A stretch of DNA of 64,000 bases from Ignavibacteriota bacterium (GCA_003327435.1 QOQV01000002.1:186001-250000), one strand, 5' to 3'. Shown: positions 47,905-58,952, numbered from the stretch's first letter. Numbers and translations are program-made. Notes: generated by a model not told the origin, from the letters alone.

Positions 47905-48891
47905 ATGAGTACTAAGAAAAAAAGAATATTGAGTGGGATGCGTCCCACTGGAAAATTACACCTTGGACATTTAGTCGGAGCATTAGAAAACTGGGTAAAA
48001 CTTCAGGATGAATACCAGAATTTTCACCTGATTGCAGATTATCACGCACTTACAACTGATCTGGATTCAAGTAACATATATCAGAATTCAATTGATATGC
48101 TAATTGATTGGCTTGCTGCAGGTCTTGATCCGGAAAAAAGTCCAATGTTTCGCCAATCACAAATTAAAGAACATTGTGAACTACATTTAATATTTTCAAT
48201 GCTAATTACCTCAGCTCGGCTGGAAAGAAATCCAACTCTTAAAGATCAGGTAAGAGATTTGAACATAGAAAATGTTTCGTATGGACATCTTGGATATCCC
48301 GTACTTCAAGCAGCAGATATATTACTTTATAAAGGGGAATATGTGCCTGTAGGGGAAGATCAGGTTCCACACATCGAGATAACTCGAGAGATTGCAAGAC
48401 GATTCAATCAACAGTATGGCAACTTGTTTCCAGAACCGGAACCGCTACTCACAAAATTTGCACGACTCCCAGGACTTGATGGAAATCAAAAGATGAGTAA
48501 ATCAGCTGGAAATACAATTTTGATGTCGGATGATTCACAAACAATAAAGGCTAAACTTCGTGGTGCTGTAACAGATCCACAGAAAATTCGAAAAGGAGAT
48601 CCCGGTAGACCTGAAATCTGTCTTGTTTTCACATATCATCAGAAATTTAATCCTGAGGAAACAGAAGAAATTGCTCGTGGTTGTAGAAGTGGTGCACTGG
48701 GTTGTGTTGATTGTAAATTAAAGTGTACAGAAAAGATTGTTGCTTATCTTACTCCGATACAGGAAAGACGAAAATATTATGAGAATAATCCAGAGATAGT
48801 AATGGATATACTCAGAGACGGTGAGTCCAAAGCTCATCAGGTAGCAGCAGAAACAATGAGTGAAGTTCACTCATTAATGAAATTTGGATGA
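47905..48891 (+). CDS. trpS: Tryptophanyl-tRNA synthetase
   Basis: SGMRPTGKLHLGHLVGAL, VPVGEDQVPHIEITREIARRFN, KMSKSAGN. Confidence 0.95.
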   Translation: MSTKKKRILSGMRPTGKLHLGHLVGALENWVKLQDEYQNFHLIADYHALTTDLDSSNIYQNSIDMLIDWLAAGLDPEKSPMFRQSQIKEHCELHLIFSMLITSARLERNPTLKDQVRDLNIENVSYGHLGYPVLQAADILLYKGEYVPVGEDQVPHIEITREIARRFNQQYGNLFPEPEPLLTKFARLPGLDGNQKMSKSAGNTILMSDDSQTIKAKLRGAVTDPQKIRKGDPGRPEICLVFTYHQKFNPEETEEIARGCRSGALGCVDCKLKCTEKIVAYLTPIQERRKYYENNPEIVMDILRDGESKAHQVAAETMSEVHSLMKFG

Positions 48892-48894
48892 TAG

Positions 48895-50049
48895 ATGAGA
48901 TATTTTTGGGTAATATCGTTATTATTCCTATTACAATGTTGTAAAGAGCCAGTTTCGGATGATTCCAAGAAAAAACCACCTAAAAATGTTTTTCCTCCAG
49001 TTGCTATTATCCAGAATCCAATAAACGGTTCAACTGTTTTTGATAGCACAATCATAAGAGGCTTGATATTGTATCGGGGAAATAGAAATGTGGATTTGTT
49101 CATCGATAAACAACTTAAACTCTCAACAAAGGCGGATACAATAACCTACAAATGGATAGTAAAAGATTATCCAAAATATTCTCTTCATACAATTATATTG
49201 TATGTATATGGAGAATCAGAAACAGATTCACTTGAATCGATAGCAACAGCTACAGTGAAAGTATCACATTCAATGATTGCATTTTCATCAAATCGTGATG
49301 GCGATTATGAAATTTTCATAGTAAATGATGATGGTTCACAACTTGTAAAACTTCCATACATAAATAAACCTGCATTTTATCCTGTTTGGTCTGAATACGG
49401 AGATAGGATTGCGTATTTGAATAAATCGTCTAATCTAAACAATATTTATATATATAAACTTGTTGATAGTACTCAGAGGTTAATTTATTCATCTGATCAA
49501 GATATACAGGATCTTGTTTGGTCGTATTCACATAATAAGCTTGTGTTTTCAGAAGGAGGTAATATCGTGATGATAGATACATCCGGACTAAATAAGCAAA
49601 ATCTATTTTACTCATATCCAAGTAGATATCCGTCAATCGGAAAAAGTAAAGAAATATTTTTTAATTATATAGCCCTTAATTTTAATTATGTAGCAGTAAT
49701 AGATTCAAATTATAATATCCGCAATGTTACAGTTGAAGGATCCACCGGACAATATGTTCAACCTATTTATCGTCCTGGATCAAATTATATATATTTTCTT
49801 AATAATCAAACTTCGCAGTTAAATTATGGTACATTAAGACTAACATCTGGTTCGTGGAGCATTTCTAGTATAAGTTCGATTTCATTATTAGTTGATACAA
49901 CGGGTTATGATTTTTCGCCAAGTGGAAAATCCATTGTATATGTAAACAAAATCAATAAATCGCTATCAACTTCGAGTTATTCAGGTAGTAATATAAAAAC
50001 GATCTTTCAAACTGGTATATGTCTTCATCCTTCCTGGTCAAAGAGATAG
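48895..50049 (+). CDS. Putative lipoprotein with TolB/PD40-like beta-propeller repeats
   Basis: Lipobox-like LLFLLQCC; FSSNRDGDYEIFIVNDDGSQLVKL, PVWSEYGDRIAYL. Confidence 0.75.
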   Translation: MRYFWVISLLFLLQCCKEPVSDDSKKKPPKNVFPPVAIIQNPINGSTVFDSTIIRGLILYRGNRNVDLFIDKQLKLSTKADTITYKWIVKDYPKYSLHTIILYVYGESETDSLESIATATVKVSHSMIAFSSNRDGDYEIFIVNDDGSQLVKLPYINKPAFYPVWSEYGDRIAYLNKSSNLNNIYIYKLVDSTQRLIYSSDQDIQDLVWSYSHNKLVFSEGGNIVMIDTSGLNKQNLFYSYPSRYPSIGKSKEIFFNYIALNFNYVAVIDSNYNIRNVTVEGSTGQYVQPIYRPGSNYIYFLNNQTSQLNYGTLRLTSGSWSISSISSISLLVDTTGYDFSPSGKSIVYVNKINKSLSTSSYSGSNIKTIFQTGICLHPSWSKR

Positions 50050-50055
50050 GAAATT

Positions 50056-50802
50056 ATGAATTATAAAGTTAAATTACAACAATTTGAGGGTCCTCTCGAC
50101 TTACTTCTTTTTTTCATAAAGAGAGATGAGTTGGATATAAGAGATATACCCATCTCGAAAATAACGAAAGAATTTTTAGATTACATTAATTATCTGCAGG
50201 AACTTGATCTGGAAGTAGCAGGTGATTTTATTGTAATGGCTGCTGAGTTGATGCAGATTAAAGTTAAAATGCTTTTACCTCGTGAAGCAGAAGATGAAGA
50301 AGCAGAAGATCCACGAGCTGAGCTGGTAAGAAGATTACTTGAATATAAACGCTTTAAAGAGATTACAGAAAAACTTTCTGAATTAGAGATTGAGCAGAAA
50401 AAGCTTTTTTTCCGTAAGGCATTTCATCACGACCCAAAAACTTTCACCCTCGAAGATCAGGAAGAAAGTCTGAAAGATATAACTATGTTCAAGTTAATAA
50501 CTGCTTTTAAACGAGCAATGGATCGGGCTCCTAAAAAGATTTATCATGAAATTGAACTACTTAATGTAACATTGGAAGAGCAAATGAGCTATATAGTTGA
50601 TTTTTTCCGGGCGAGAGAAGAGGGCTCTTTTCTTGAATTGATTTCACATATGACCGAAAAAATCCGTATTATAGTTACAATTATTGCGTTGCTTGAACTA
50701 ATAAAAGCTCATATAATTGGTATAAAACCAGATCCAAATTTTGAAGACGATTTCATAGTATATAAAATAAAGGAAAATGGTATTGAATATGGAACAAGTT
50801 GA
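50056..50802 (+). CDS. scpA: Segregation and condensation protein A
   Basis: FEGPLDLLLFFIKRDELDIRDIPISKITKEFL; EAEDPRAELVRRLLEYKRFK. Confidence 0.95.
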   Translation: MNYKVKLQQFEGPLDLLLFFIKRDELDIRDIPISKITKEFLDYINYLQELDLEVAGDFIVMAAELMQIKVKMLLPREAEDEEAEDPRAELVRRLLEYKRFKEITEKLSELEIEQKKLFFRKAFHHDPKTFTLEDQEESLKDITMFKLITAFKRAMDRAPKKIYHEIELLNVTLEEQMSYIVDFFRAREEGSFLELISHMTEKIRIIVTIIALLELIKAHIIGIKPDPNFEDDFIVYKIKENGIEYGTS

Positions 50803-51469
50803 AAAAAATAAAATAATTGAGGCATTAATTTTTGCATCTGACGAACCATTGTCACTCAAAGACATAGTAGATATCTTAAAAATGTCAGAAGAACCTCATC
50901 TTAGAATTAGAATGTCGGAGGATGAGGTACTTACAATTATTCGTGAACTGAATAAGGAGTATGTAGATACAAAGCGAGCTTTTCGCATAATTCAGACAGC
51001 AGGTGGATTTCAATTTGCTACACTCCCAGATTATGCAGTCTGGTTAGGGCTAATGGCAAAAGAAAAATCAAAACGCAAATTATCACAATCAGCGCTTGAA
51101 ACTTTAGCCGTGATTGCTTATAAACAACCAGTTACAAAACCTGAAATTGAAGCAATCAGAGGTGTTAATGTAGATTATATGCTAAATGCTCTATTAGAAC
51201 GGGATCTGATAACAATAGTTGGACGGGCAGCAACCCCTGGAAGACCACTTTTATATGGAACAACAAAAACATTTCTAAAACATTTCGGTATCAATGATTT
51301 GATCGATCTCCCGAAACCTCGTGAAATAGATGAAATATTAAATGATAATAGTTTTGAAGTTGAAAAAGAATTATTCAAACGCCTTGGTAAAAACCGCCTG
51401 ACTGATGAAGAATATAACGGAGATGAGCAATCAAACCAAAACCCAACTGAAAATGAAAACACGCAATAA
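50777..51469 (+). CDS. scpB: Segregation and condensation protein B
   Basis: IIEALIFASDEPLSLKDI, SQSALETLAVIAYKQPVTKPEIEAIRGV, GRPLLYGTTKTFLKHFGI. Confidence 0.95.
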   Translation: MVLNMEQVEKNKIIEALIFASDEPLSLKDIVDILKMSEEPHLRIRMSEDEVLTIIRELNKEYVDTKRAFRIIQTAGGFQFATLPDYAVWLGLMAKEKSKRKLSQSALETLAVIAYKQPVTKPEIEAIRGVNVDYMLNALLERDLITIVGRAATPGRPLLYGTTKTFLKHFGINDLIDLPKPREIDEILNDNSFEVEKELFKRLGKNRLTDEEYNGDEQSNQNPTENENTQ

Positions 51470-52202
51470 TTTAAACCAATTAGTCAGACTCAATAAATAT
51501 ATTGCTGATTGCGGTATCTCATCCAGAAGAAAAGCTGATGAATTGATTATCAATGGAAGAGTTGAGGTTAATGGAAAAGTGTGCACAGAGTTAGGAACCA
51601 AAATCAATCCACGAAAAGATAAAATTTTTGTTGATGGGAAACAGGTTGTTCAACTTGATGAACCTGTTTATATTGTTTTAAACAAACCAAAAGATTGTAT
51701 CACTACCACAAAAGATGAAAAGGGAAGGACAACTGTTCTGGATTATGTTCGGGTTAAGCAGAGAATATTTCCAGTTGGAAGGCTCGATCGCGATACAACT
51801 GGAGTTTTGCTTTTAACGAACGATGGTGAGTTTGCAAATTTGTTGATGCATCCTCGATATGAAATTCAAAAATCCTATAAAGTTACACTTGAAGAACCAA
51901 TCAAACCAGAAGATATTCAGAAGTTAGCCCGTGGAATTAAGCTCTCAGACGGTATAACTCAACCAGCAGAAGTTTATGTAATTCCCAAAAGTAAAAACAA
52001 AGAAGTCGGAATAATAATCCATGAAGGAAGAAATAGGCAGGTCCGCAGAATGTTTGAATCACTCGGATATACTATTAAAAAACTGGATAGAATTTCTTAT
52101 GGTCCTATTACTACTGAAGGTTTAAAAAGAGGGCAATGGCGCTTTCTAACTAAAAAGGAAATTGAAAATTTCAAAAAATTATTTGAAGGAGAATCACAAT
52201 GA
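51453..52202 (+). CDS. RluB-type pseudouridine synthase
   Basis: RLNKYIADCGISSRRKADELI, VGRLDRDTTGVLLLTND, EGRNRQVRRMFE. Start approximate. Confidence 0.9.
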   Translation: MKTRNNLNQLVRLNKYIADCGISSRRKADELIINGRVEVNGKVCTELGTKINPRKDKIFVDGKQVVQLDEPVYIVLNKPKDCITTTKDEKGRTTVLDYVRVKQRIFPVGRLDRDTTGVLLLTNDGEFANLLMHPRYEIQKSYKVTLEEPIKPEDIQKLARGIKLSDGITQPAEVYVIPKSKNKEVGIIIHEGRNRQVRRMFESLGYTIKKLDRISYGPITTEGLKRGQWRFLTKKEIENFKKLFEGESQ

Positions 52203-53623
52203 AACATTATTTAACTCTTTTGCTTCTTTTTTTACTATCCATTTCTTTATCATATTCTCAAATACCTTATGATAAATATTTTACAAATAAAACAATGAGA
52301 GTTGATTATTATCACCATGGTACAAAAAATCAGGAGTATTTCAGCTTGGATAAAATTTATCAAGAATCTGATTGGCCAGGGAGTAAAGTTAATCTAATTG
52401 ATACTCTAAATCTTGGAGAATATCTGTTTAAAGTATTTGATCTTGAAACTAATCAGATGATTTTTTCTCGTGGATATTCGACAATTTTCAATGAATGGCA
52501 AACTACCGATGAAGCGAATAGGGGTATTTATAAAACCTATCACGAAACGATTAGATTTCCATATCCCAAAAGGAAGATTCAGTTAACTATTAATCGTCGT
52601 GATAAACAAATGGTATTTAAGGAACTTTATTCTACCGTGATTGATCCAAATGATAGTGTTAATGTTAATAAAGACATTAAAAATTATGGATTTAAGGTTA
52701 CAAAATTAATGTATAACGGTTCACCGAATAACAAGGTTGATATTGTAATTATTGGAGACGGTTATCGAAAAGAGGACATAGATAAATTTAAAAAAGATGC
52801 AGAACGGTTGAATAATGCAATGTTCAACACATCTCCATTCAAGGAAAGAAAGAATGATTTTAATGTATGGTTGGTGGAGGTCATTTCGGATGATTCAGGT
52901 ATTGATAAACCTGATATGAATATCTACAAAAGAACAACATTGGGAGCTACATACAACTTTTTTGGCTCTGCAAGATATATCCTGACAGAAGAAAATAGAA
53001 CATTACGGGATATTTTGTCTTCAGTACCATATGATTTTGTTAATATTTTGATAAACGATAATCGTTATGGTGGGGGAGGAATATATAATTTGTATACAAC
53101 AACCTATACAATTTCCGATTCTCCAGGTAAAGAATGGCAGATGGAATATGTTTATGTCCATGAATTTGGACACAGCTTCGGAGGTTTGGGTGATGAATAC
53201 TATAGCTCGGAAGTTTCATATACTGATTTTTATACAAAAGGAGTAGAGCCTTGGGAACCCAATGTTACGGCTCAAACTAAAAAAGAAAATTTGAAGTGGA
53301 AACAACTGATCGAACCAGATACACCCGTTCCTACACCCTGGGAAAAATCTGTTTATGATAGTTTAGAAAGAGAACGAGCAAAGCTTGATCGTCTTGCTCC
53401 AGATTATTATGAAAAACGAGAACCCCTGATCACTCAAGCACAAAATATTTTGAAAAATTCAAAATATGCTGGTAAAGTTGGTGCATTTGAAGGAGCAGGT
53501 TATATTTCTGAAGGCCTGTACCGTCCAGCCATCGACTGCCGGATGTTTACTTTAAGTTTAGCCGACTTTGATCCTGTTTGTAAAGCATCAATAGTTAAAA
53601 TGATTGATTTCTATTCCCGATGA
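52199..53623 (+). CDS. Secreted M64-family metallopeptidase (IgA-peptidase-like)
   Basis: Signal peptide; VDIVIIGDGYRKEDIDKFKKDA; VYVHEFGHSFGGLGDEYY. Confidence 0.9.
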   Translation: MKHYLTLLLLFLLSISLSYSQIPYDKYFTNKTMRVDYYHHGTKNQEYFSLDKIYQESDWPGSKVNLIDTLNLGEYLFKVFDLETNQMIFSRGYSTIFNEWQTTDEANRGIYKTYHETIRFPYPKRKIQLTINRRDKQMVFKELYSTVIDPNDSVNVNKDIKNYGFKVTKLMYNGSPNNKVDIVIIGDGYRKEDIDKFKKDAERLNNAMFNTSPFKERKNDFNVWLVEVISDDSGIDKPDMNIYKRTTLGATYNFFGSARYILTEENRTLRDILSSVPYDFVNILINDNRYGGGGIYNLYTTTYTISDSPGKEWQMEYVYVHEFGHSFGGLGDEYYSSEVSYTDFYTKGVEPWEPNVTAQTKKENLKWKQLIEPDTPVPTPWEKSVYDSLERERAKLDRLAPDYYEKREPLITQAQNILKNSKYAGKVGAFEGAGYISEGLYRPAIDCRMFTLSLADFDPVCKASIVKMIDFYSR

Positions 53624-55401
53624 GGAGAAAAATGAGATATATAATGGTTCTTTTCATTTTATCAAATGTTTTATTTTCCCAGGACATTTCTAATGAATGG
53701 TTGACAAAAGCCGAAAGGACAAATTTTAAAGAAACTTCGCGTTATGAAGAAACTATTGATTATTGCCTCAGATTAAGTAAAGGTTCTCCATTCGTTCATT
53801 TTACTACTTTTGGTAAAAGTGGGGAAGATCGCGATTTACCGCTACTTATTGTTTCGAAGGATAAATTCTTTGATCCTAAAAAGGCAAGATTATCTTCAAA
53901 AGCAATCATAATGATTCAAAATGGAATTCATGCAGGCGAGATTGAAGGAAAAGATGCTTCATTAATGCTACTGCGAGATATTGTAATAACAAAAAAATAT
54001 ATTCACCTGCTTGATAGCGTAATATTGTTAGTAATCCCCATTTATAATGTTGATGGCCATGAGAGGTTTGGTAAATACAATCGGATTAATCAAAATGGTC
54101 CTGAAGAGATGGGATGGCGCACCAATGCTACAAATTTAAATCTCAATCGCGATTATATGAAAGCAGAAGCACCTGAGACAAAAGCCTTTCTAAAACTTTT
54201 TACTGCCTGGCTTCCGGATTTCTTCATAGATGTACATACAACAAATGGTGCTGATTATCAGTATGCATTAACATATTCAATTGAGTCACAGGAGAATGTA
54301 GCATTACCAGTTAGAAAATGGATTAATGAAAAGTTCCTTCCAGATGTTCTCGAAAATTTAAATAGAAAAGGTTATCCAGCAGCTCCTTATATATGGCTCA
54401 AGGATAATAAAGATCCAGCTAAGGGAATGTATGGTGGAACGGCACCACCTCGATTGTCTAATACATATGTACCGTTACATAATCGGCCTGCACTTTTAAT
54501 CGAAACACATATGCTTAAAGATTACAGAACTCGTGTGAACGCTGTTTATGAGTTTCTTTTAACAGTCATCGAAAATATCAATTCAAATCCGTCCTCATTG
54601 AAACATTCAGTCAAATTAGCTGATAATTTTACAATAAATTCTCTTGAAAATCCTTTTCCTATTAGGTTTGAAACTACCAACGAACCCGATACAATTTTAT
54701 TTTTAGGTTACAAAACAGTTGTAGAAAAAAGCGATATTTCTGGTACAGAATGGGTTAAATGGACGGATGAACCACTTAATTTGAATATTCCCTGGTTTAA
54801 TAAAATAAAACCGACAATTTCAATAACTCCGCCAGTTGCATATATAATTCCGAGGCAATGGAAGAGTGTCGTTGAAATATTAAAATATCATGGAGTTGTG
54901 GTTGAAAAATTAAAGCAACCAATAGAAGTTCAGATAGAATATTTTAAGTTTACAAATCCAAAGTGGCAGGAAAAACCATATGAGGGTCGACATCCAGTAA
55001 GCTTCAGTACCGAAAAATATAATGCAACAAATAAGTATCCATCGGGTACATATATTGTTAGATTGAATCAGAGGACCAATCGGGTGATTATTAACCTACT
55101 TGAACCAGAAGCACCTGATGCCCTTATATCATGGGGCTATTTTGATACAATCTTTGAACAAAAAGAATATGCTGAAGATTATGTACTCGAAAAACTTGCA
55201 CGCGATATGTTAGCTAATGACGAAAACTTAAGGAAAGAGTTTTATGATAAATTATTAACCGATTCGTCATTCGCAAGTAACCCAAGAGTAAGATTGAACT
55301 TTTTCTATCAGAGGTCACCTTATTGGGATAATCAGCTTAATATATATCCAATTGTACGTACGATGGATACAATCACAACTCAAACTGAAATTGTAAAGTA
55401 A
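53620..55401 (+). CDS. Secreted M14-family zinc carboxypeptidase-like protein
   Basis: QNGIHAGEIEGKDASLMLLRDI (HxxE), FIDVHTTNGADY, LIETHMLKDYRTRV. Confidence 0.88.
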   Translation: MRRKMRYIMVLFILSNVLFSQDISNEWLTKAERTNFKETSRYEETIDYCLRLSKGSPFVHFTTFGKSGEDRDLPLLIVSKDKFFDPKKARLSSKAIIMIQNGIHAGEIEGKDASLMLLRDIVITKKYIHLLDSVILLVIPIYNVDGHERFGKYNRINQNGPEEMGWRTNATNLNLNRDYMKAEAPETKAFLKLFTAWLPDFFIDVHTTNGADYQYALTYSIESQENVALPVRKWINEKFLPDVLENLNRKGYPAAPYIWLKDNKDPAKGMYGGTAPPRLSNTYVPLHNRPALLIETHMLKDYRTRVNAVYEFLLTVIENINSNPSSLKHSVKLADNFTINSLENPFPIRFETTNEPDTILFLGYKTVVEKSDISGTEWVKWTDEPLNLNIPWFNKIKPTISITPPVAYIIPRQWKSVVEILKYHGVVVEKLKQPIEVQIEYFKFTNPKWQEKPYEGRHPVSFSTEKYNATNKYPSGTYIVRLNQRTNRVIINLLEPEAPDALISWGYFDTIFEQKEYAEDYVLEKLARDMLANDENLRKEFYDKLLTDSSFASNPRVRLNFFYQRSPYWDNQLNIYPIVRTMDTITTQTEIVK

Positions 55402-55422
55402 ACTAATAATGAGATAAATTTT

Positions 55423-57606
55423 ATGAAAAGATATTTTTATATTTTTGGTATCATTTTATTTTTATACTGCAACAATTACATAACTGCACAGATTCGGGAA
55501 AAAGAGATTACACTTGAAGATATTTTTTTATCCAACAAATTCGCTATAAAATCTTTGAGAAGTGTTACCTGGTTGAAATCAGGTGAAGCGTACTTATACC
55601 TGTATACTGATACATCCAAGAAACAAACTGATATCTGGAAGTATAATGTTAAAACTGGTAGTCAAGAGGTTTTTATTGATGCATCGAAACTTGATACGCA
55701 GGCAGTTTTCAGAATACAAAATTATATTTTATCACCCGACGAATCAAAAATCTTATTTACTGGTGTATTACCTGCGAGGTCTGTCAAATCAGGTGGTAAT
55801 ATTTTTTTATACGACCTGAAAAATAAAACTTTCAAACAATTAACTAATACTGAATCGGAACAGGTCAATATAAAGTTTTCGCCTGATGGTAAATACATAG
55901 GTTTTGTTCGTGATAATAACATCTTTATTATAGACACATTTACATTTAAGGAAACACAGCTTACCTTTGATGGGGGTAAACATATTCTTAACGGTAAATT
56001 TGATTGGGTGTATGAAGAAGAATGGAGCATTATTGATGGATGGAGCTGGTCATTTGATAGTAGATATATCGCATATTGGCAACTTGATGAATCACAGGTA
56101 CCAGAATTCCCTCTAATTGATTATACAAAAACCCCAGTTGGAATAAAGAATATCCGTTATCCAAAAGCTGGTGAAAAAAACTCAAGCGTAAAAATTGGTG
56201 TGATAGATATACATAAAGGGACCAACCAGTGGTTCGATTTAGGACAAGAAGAAGATAGCTACATTCCCAGGATTTTCTGGATGCCAAATAATAACAAACT
56301 GGCTATATTTAAAGTAAACCGCTTGCAAAATAAATTAGGAATATTTGAAGCAGATCCAATGACTGCAAAAACAAGAAAGTTATTGGAAGAAAATTCCGAA
56401 TCCTGGGTTGATGTCGAACAATCAAATTATTTTTTCCTGAAAAATGGAAGTTTTATTTTTACATCAGAAAGGAGTGGATATAATCATATTTACATCTCAA
56501 CTTTTGATAAGAAAATTGAAACAAAACAGATTACAAAAGGAGAATATGATGTAATTAAAATTTTATCGATAGATGAAAAGAAAGGAGTTATTTATTTTAC
56601 CTCGACTGAGAAGTCACCTTTAGAAAGGCATTTGTATTCAGTTGATTTTGCCGGGAAAAAAGTTAAGCGGATAACTGAGCAGGATGGTACTCATTCAATA
56701 AATATTTCACCAAACTTTAAATATTATATTGATACATACTCAAATGCTAACACAGTTCCAAAAATTATTTTATGCAGCATCGACGGTAAATTAATTCGGA
56801 CAATTGAAGAAAACAATATTCCTGCATTCGGTGAATATAAGATAGGCAGAAAAGAGTTTTTCCAGTTTAAAACTTCCGATAATATCGAATTAAATGGATG
56901 GATGATTAAACCAGTAGATTTTAATCCAGAGAAAAAATATCCCGTGTTGATTTATGTATATGGTGGACCTGGTTCACAAACAGTTCTTGATCAATGGGAT
57001 AGAAATAATTTATGGTACACTCTATTGACTCAAAAAGGTTATATTATTGTGAGTGTTGATGGAAGGGGTACTGGTGCAAGAGGTGCAAAATTCAAAAAGA
57101 TTGTGTATAAGAATTTGGGCAAATGGGAAACAAATGATCAAATTGAAACTGCAAAATATTTATCGAATCTATCATTTGTTGATAAAAATAGGATTGGCAT
57201 CTGGGGTTGGAGCTATGGGGGGTATATGGCATTAATGAGTATTTTACTCGGAAATGAGATATTTAAAACAGCTGTAGCTGTCGCACCAGTTACCGACTGG
57301 AAATATTACGATACTATTTATACAGAAAGGTATATGCAAACACCTGAATTAAATCCAGATGGTTATAAAGAGAGTTCTGTTCTAAATTACGCTGATAGAT
57401 TAAAAGGAAAATTACTTGTCATTCACGGAACCGACGACGATAATGTTCATTGGCAGAATACTATTTCATTGGCTAATGAATTTCAAAAGTATAATAAACA
57501 ATTTCTGACAATGTTTTATCCAGGAAAAGATCACAGTATTGCTGGTGGAGTTACTCGATTACACCTTTATACATTAATGACTAATTTCATCATTGAGAAT
57601 TTGTAA
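55423..57606 (+). CDS. Secreted S9B dipeptidyl peptidase IV-like protein
   Basis: Signal peptide; DWVYEEEW, GWSYGGYMALM (Ser), HGTDDDNVHWQN (Asp), GKDHSI (His). Confidence 0.93.
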   Translation: MKRYFYIFGIILFLYCNNYITAQIREKEITLEDIFLSNKFAIKSLRSVTWLKSGEAYLYLYTDTSKKQTDIWKYNVKTGSQEVFIDASKLDTQAVFRIQNYILSPDESKILFTGVLPARSVKSGGNIFLYDLKNKTFKQLTNTESEQVNIKFSPDGKYIGFVRDNNIFIIDTFTFKETQLTFDGGKHILNGKFDWVYEEEWSIIDGWSWSFDSRYIAYWQLDESQVPEFPLIDYTKTPVGIKNIRYPKAGEKNSSVKIGVIDIHKGTNQWFDLGQEEDSYIPRIFWMPNNNKLAIFKVNRLQNKLGIFEADPMTAKTRKLLEENSESWVDVEQSNYFFLKNGSFIFTSERSGYNHIYISTFDKKIETKQITKGEYDVIKILSIDEKKGVIYFTSTEKSPLERHLYSVDFAGKKVKRITEQDGTHSINISPNFKYYIDTYSNANTVPKIILCSIDGKLIRTIEENNIPAFGEYKIGRKEFFQFKTSDNIELNGWMIKPVDFNPEKKYPVLIYVYGGPGSQTVLDQWDRNNLWYTLLTQKGYIIVSVDGRGTGARGAKFKKIVYKNLGKWETNDQIETAKYLSNLSFVDKNRIGIWGWSYGGYMALMSILLGNEIFKTAVAVAPVTDWKYYDTIYTERYMQTPELNPDGYKESSVLNYADRLKGKLLVIHGTDDDNVHWQNTISLANEFQKYNKQFLTMFYPGKDHSIAGGVTRLHLYTLMTNFIIENL

Positions 57607-57632
57607 AGAATCAAGGATATTTGTAATTCTAG

Positions 57633-58889
57633 ATGAAAAACTCGAAAAAGATTATTCTTGCTATTTTTATATTTGCATTTCTCCTTCGTTTGTCTTTTGC
57701 TCTGTACACTCCTAACTGGCAGTCATCTGATGAATATCCGCATTTTTTCGTTATAAAGTATCTCGATACCTATGGCTCATACCCAATAAGCACATCTGAT
57801 TTCCCATATTATGAAGCGTATCAACCACCACTCTACTATTATCTAACAAAATTGATATATAGCTTTTTTAAAGAATACGATTATCCATCTCCAGCTTTAA
57901 ATGAAAATTTTGATCCAGATACACTTACACATCCAACAAATATTGCATTAATAACTTTACGTCTCTTTTCAGTTTTTCTTAGTATTCTTACCCTTTTCTT
58001 TATTTATAAAATTTCTAAAATATTTTTTAAAGATGCATATGCAACATATACACTTTTAATAGCCGCTACACTACCTACATTCGTTGTGAACAGTTCAAGT
58101 GTTACAAACGATGCGTTAGCAAACTTACTTGGAGCATTAATTATTTTCTTAATCGTTAAAAAAATTGATTACCCTATCAGAGGTGTTTACAGTTATAGCA
58201 TATTACTTGGTTTAATACTTGGGCTTGCATTAATTACTAAAGCAAATTTGTATCCGTTCATAATAATCATCTTAGGGAGCCTATTTCTTTATCCCATTAC
58301 TTTAAGAAACATTACAAGAAGTTTAATAATAATCTTGACCGTTGGATTTTTAGTCTCATTCTGGTATTTTTCTAACAATTTATTATCATATGGGAAAATT
58401 CTTCCTATTTCACCTGATGGGGATAAACATTACTTTATTCAAAGTGTTACCGTTACAAATGTATTTCAGGTAATTAGAAATTTTTTCTGGAGCTTCTGGG
58501 TGGCAGCAGGTAGGATATATCAGGTTCATCTTGAACCTATTTATTATATTTCAATATTTTTTCCTATAACATTAATAGCTATTATTGGAAATGTCAAATA
58601 TATTTTTACTCCTAAATTGTTCTTTGAATATCGAATTTATATATTTTATCTGTTTGTGTTTATAGTTTTTATATTTATATTTGCTTCGTTTTATTATAGT
58701 TTATTTTATTCAAATAATCCATCCTGGGGGCGATTTGTGTATCCAGCGCTTGGACCAATTTTAGTTTTGTTCGTATTCGGTTTAACCAGAATCTTTAATG
58801 AAAAATATGCAAAATATTTATTTATGACATTAGCGATAATTCAAACGGGTATCTGTATGATGCTTTTAAATGAATTATCCTCATTATAA
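57633..58889 (+). CDS. Multi-pass glycosyltransferase-like protein, paralogue of 45903-47201
   Basis: Many TMs; SSDEYPHFFVIKYLDTYGSYP...EAYQPPLYYYL. Confidence 0.7.
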   Translation: MKNSKKIILAIFIFAFLLRLSFALYTPNWQSSDEYPHFFVIKYLDTYGSYPISTSDFPYYEAYQPPLYYYLTKLIYSFFKEYDYPSPALNENFDPDTLTHPTNIALITLRLFSVFLSILTLFFIYKISKIFFKDAYATYTLLIAATLPTFVVNSSSVTNDALANLLGALIIFLIVKKIDYPIRGVYSYSILLGLILGLALITKANLYPFIIIILGSLFLYPITLRNITRSLIIILTVGFLVSFWYFSNNLLSYGKILPISPDGDKHYFIQSVTVTNVFQVIRNFFWSFWVAAGRIYQVHLEPIYYISIFFPITLIAIIGNVKYIFTPKLFFEYRIYIFYLFVFIVFIFIFASFYYSLFYSNNPSWGRFVYPALGPILVLFVFGLTRIFNEKYAKYLFMTLAIIQTGICMMLLNELSSL

Positions 58890-58921
58890 ATTTTTATTGA
58901 AATGATATATATGTGTAAAAG

Positions 58922-58952
58922 TTGACTTTCACAATGATTTTGCATAAATTTG
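58922..58952 (+). promoter_or_regulatory. Candidate nuo operon promoter TTG-N20-TAAATTTG
   Basis: TTG 58922-58924, TAAATTTG 58945-58952, upstream of nuoA ATG 58975. Confidence 0.6.

Noticed and set aside
58913-58940. GTGTAAAAGT-TG-ACTTTCACA dyad near the nuoA promoter
   Set aside because: The arms are imperfect (effectively AAAGT/ACTTT plus offset GTG/CAC), and this is expected by chance in AT-rich sequence.
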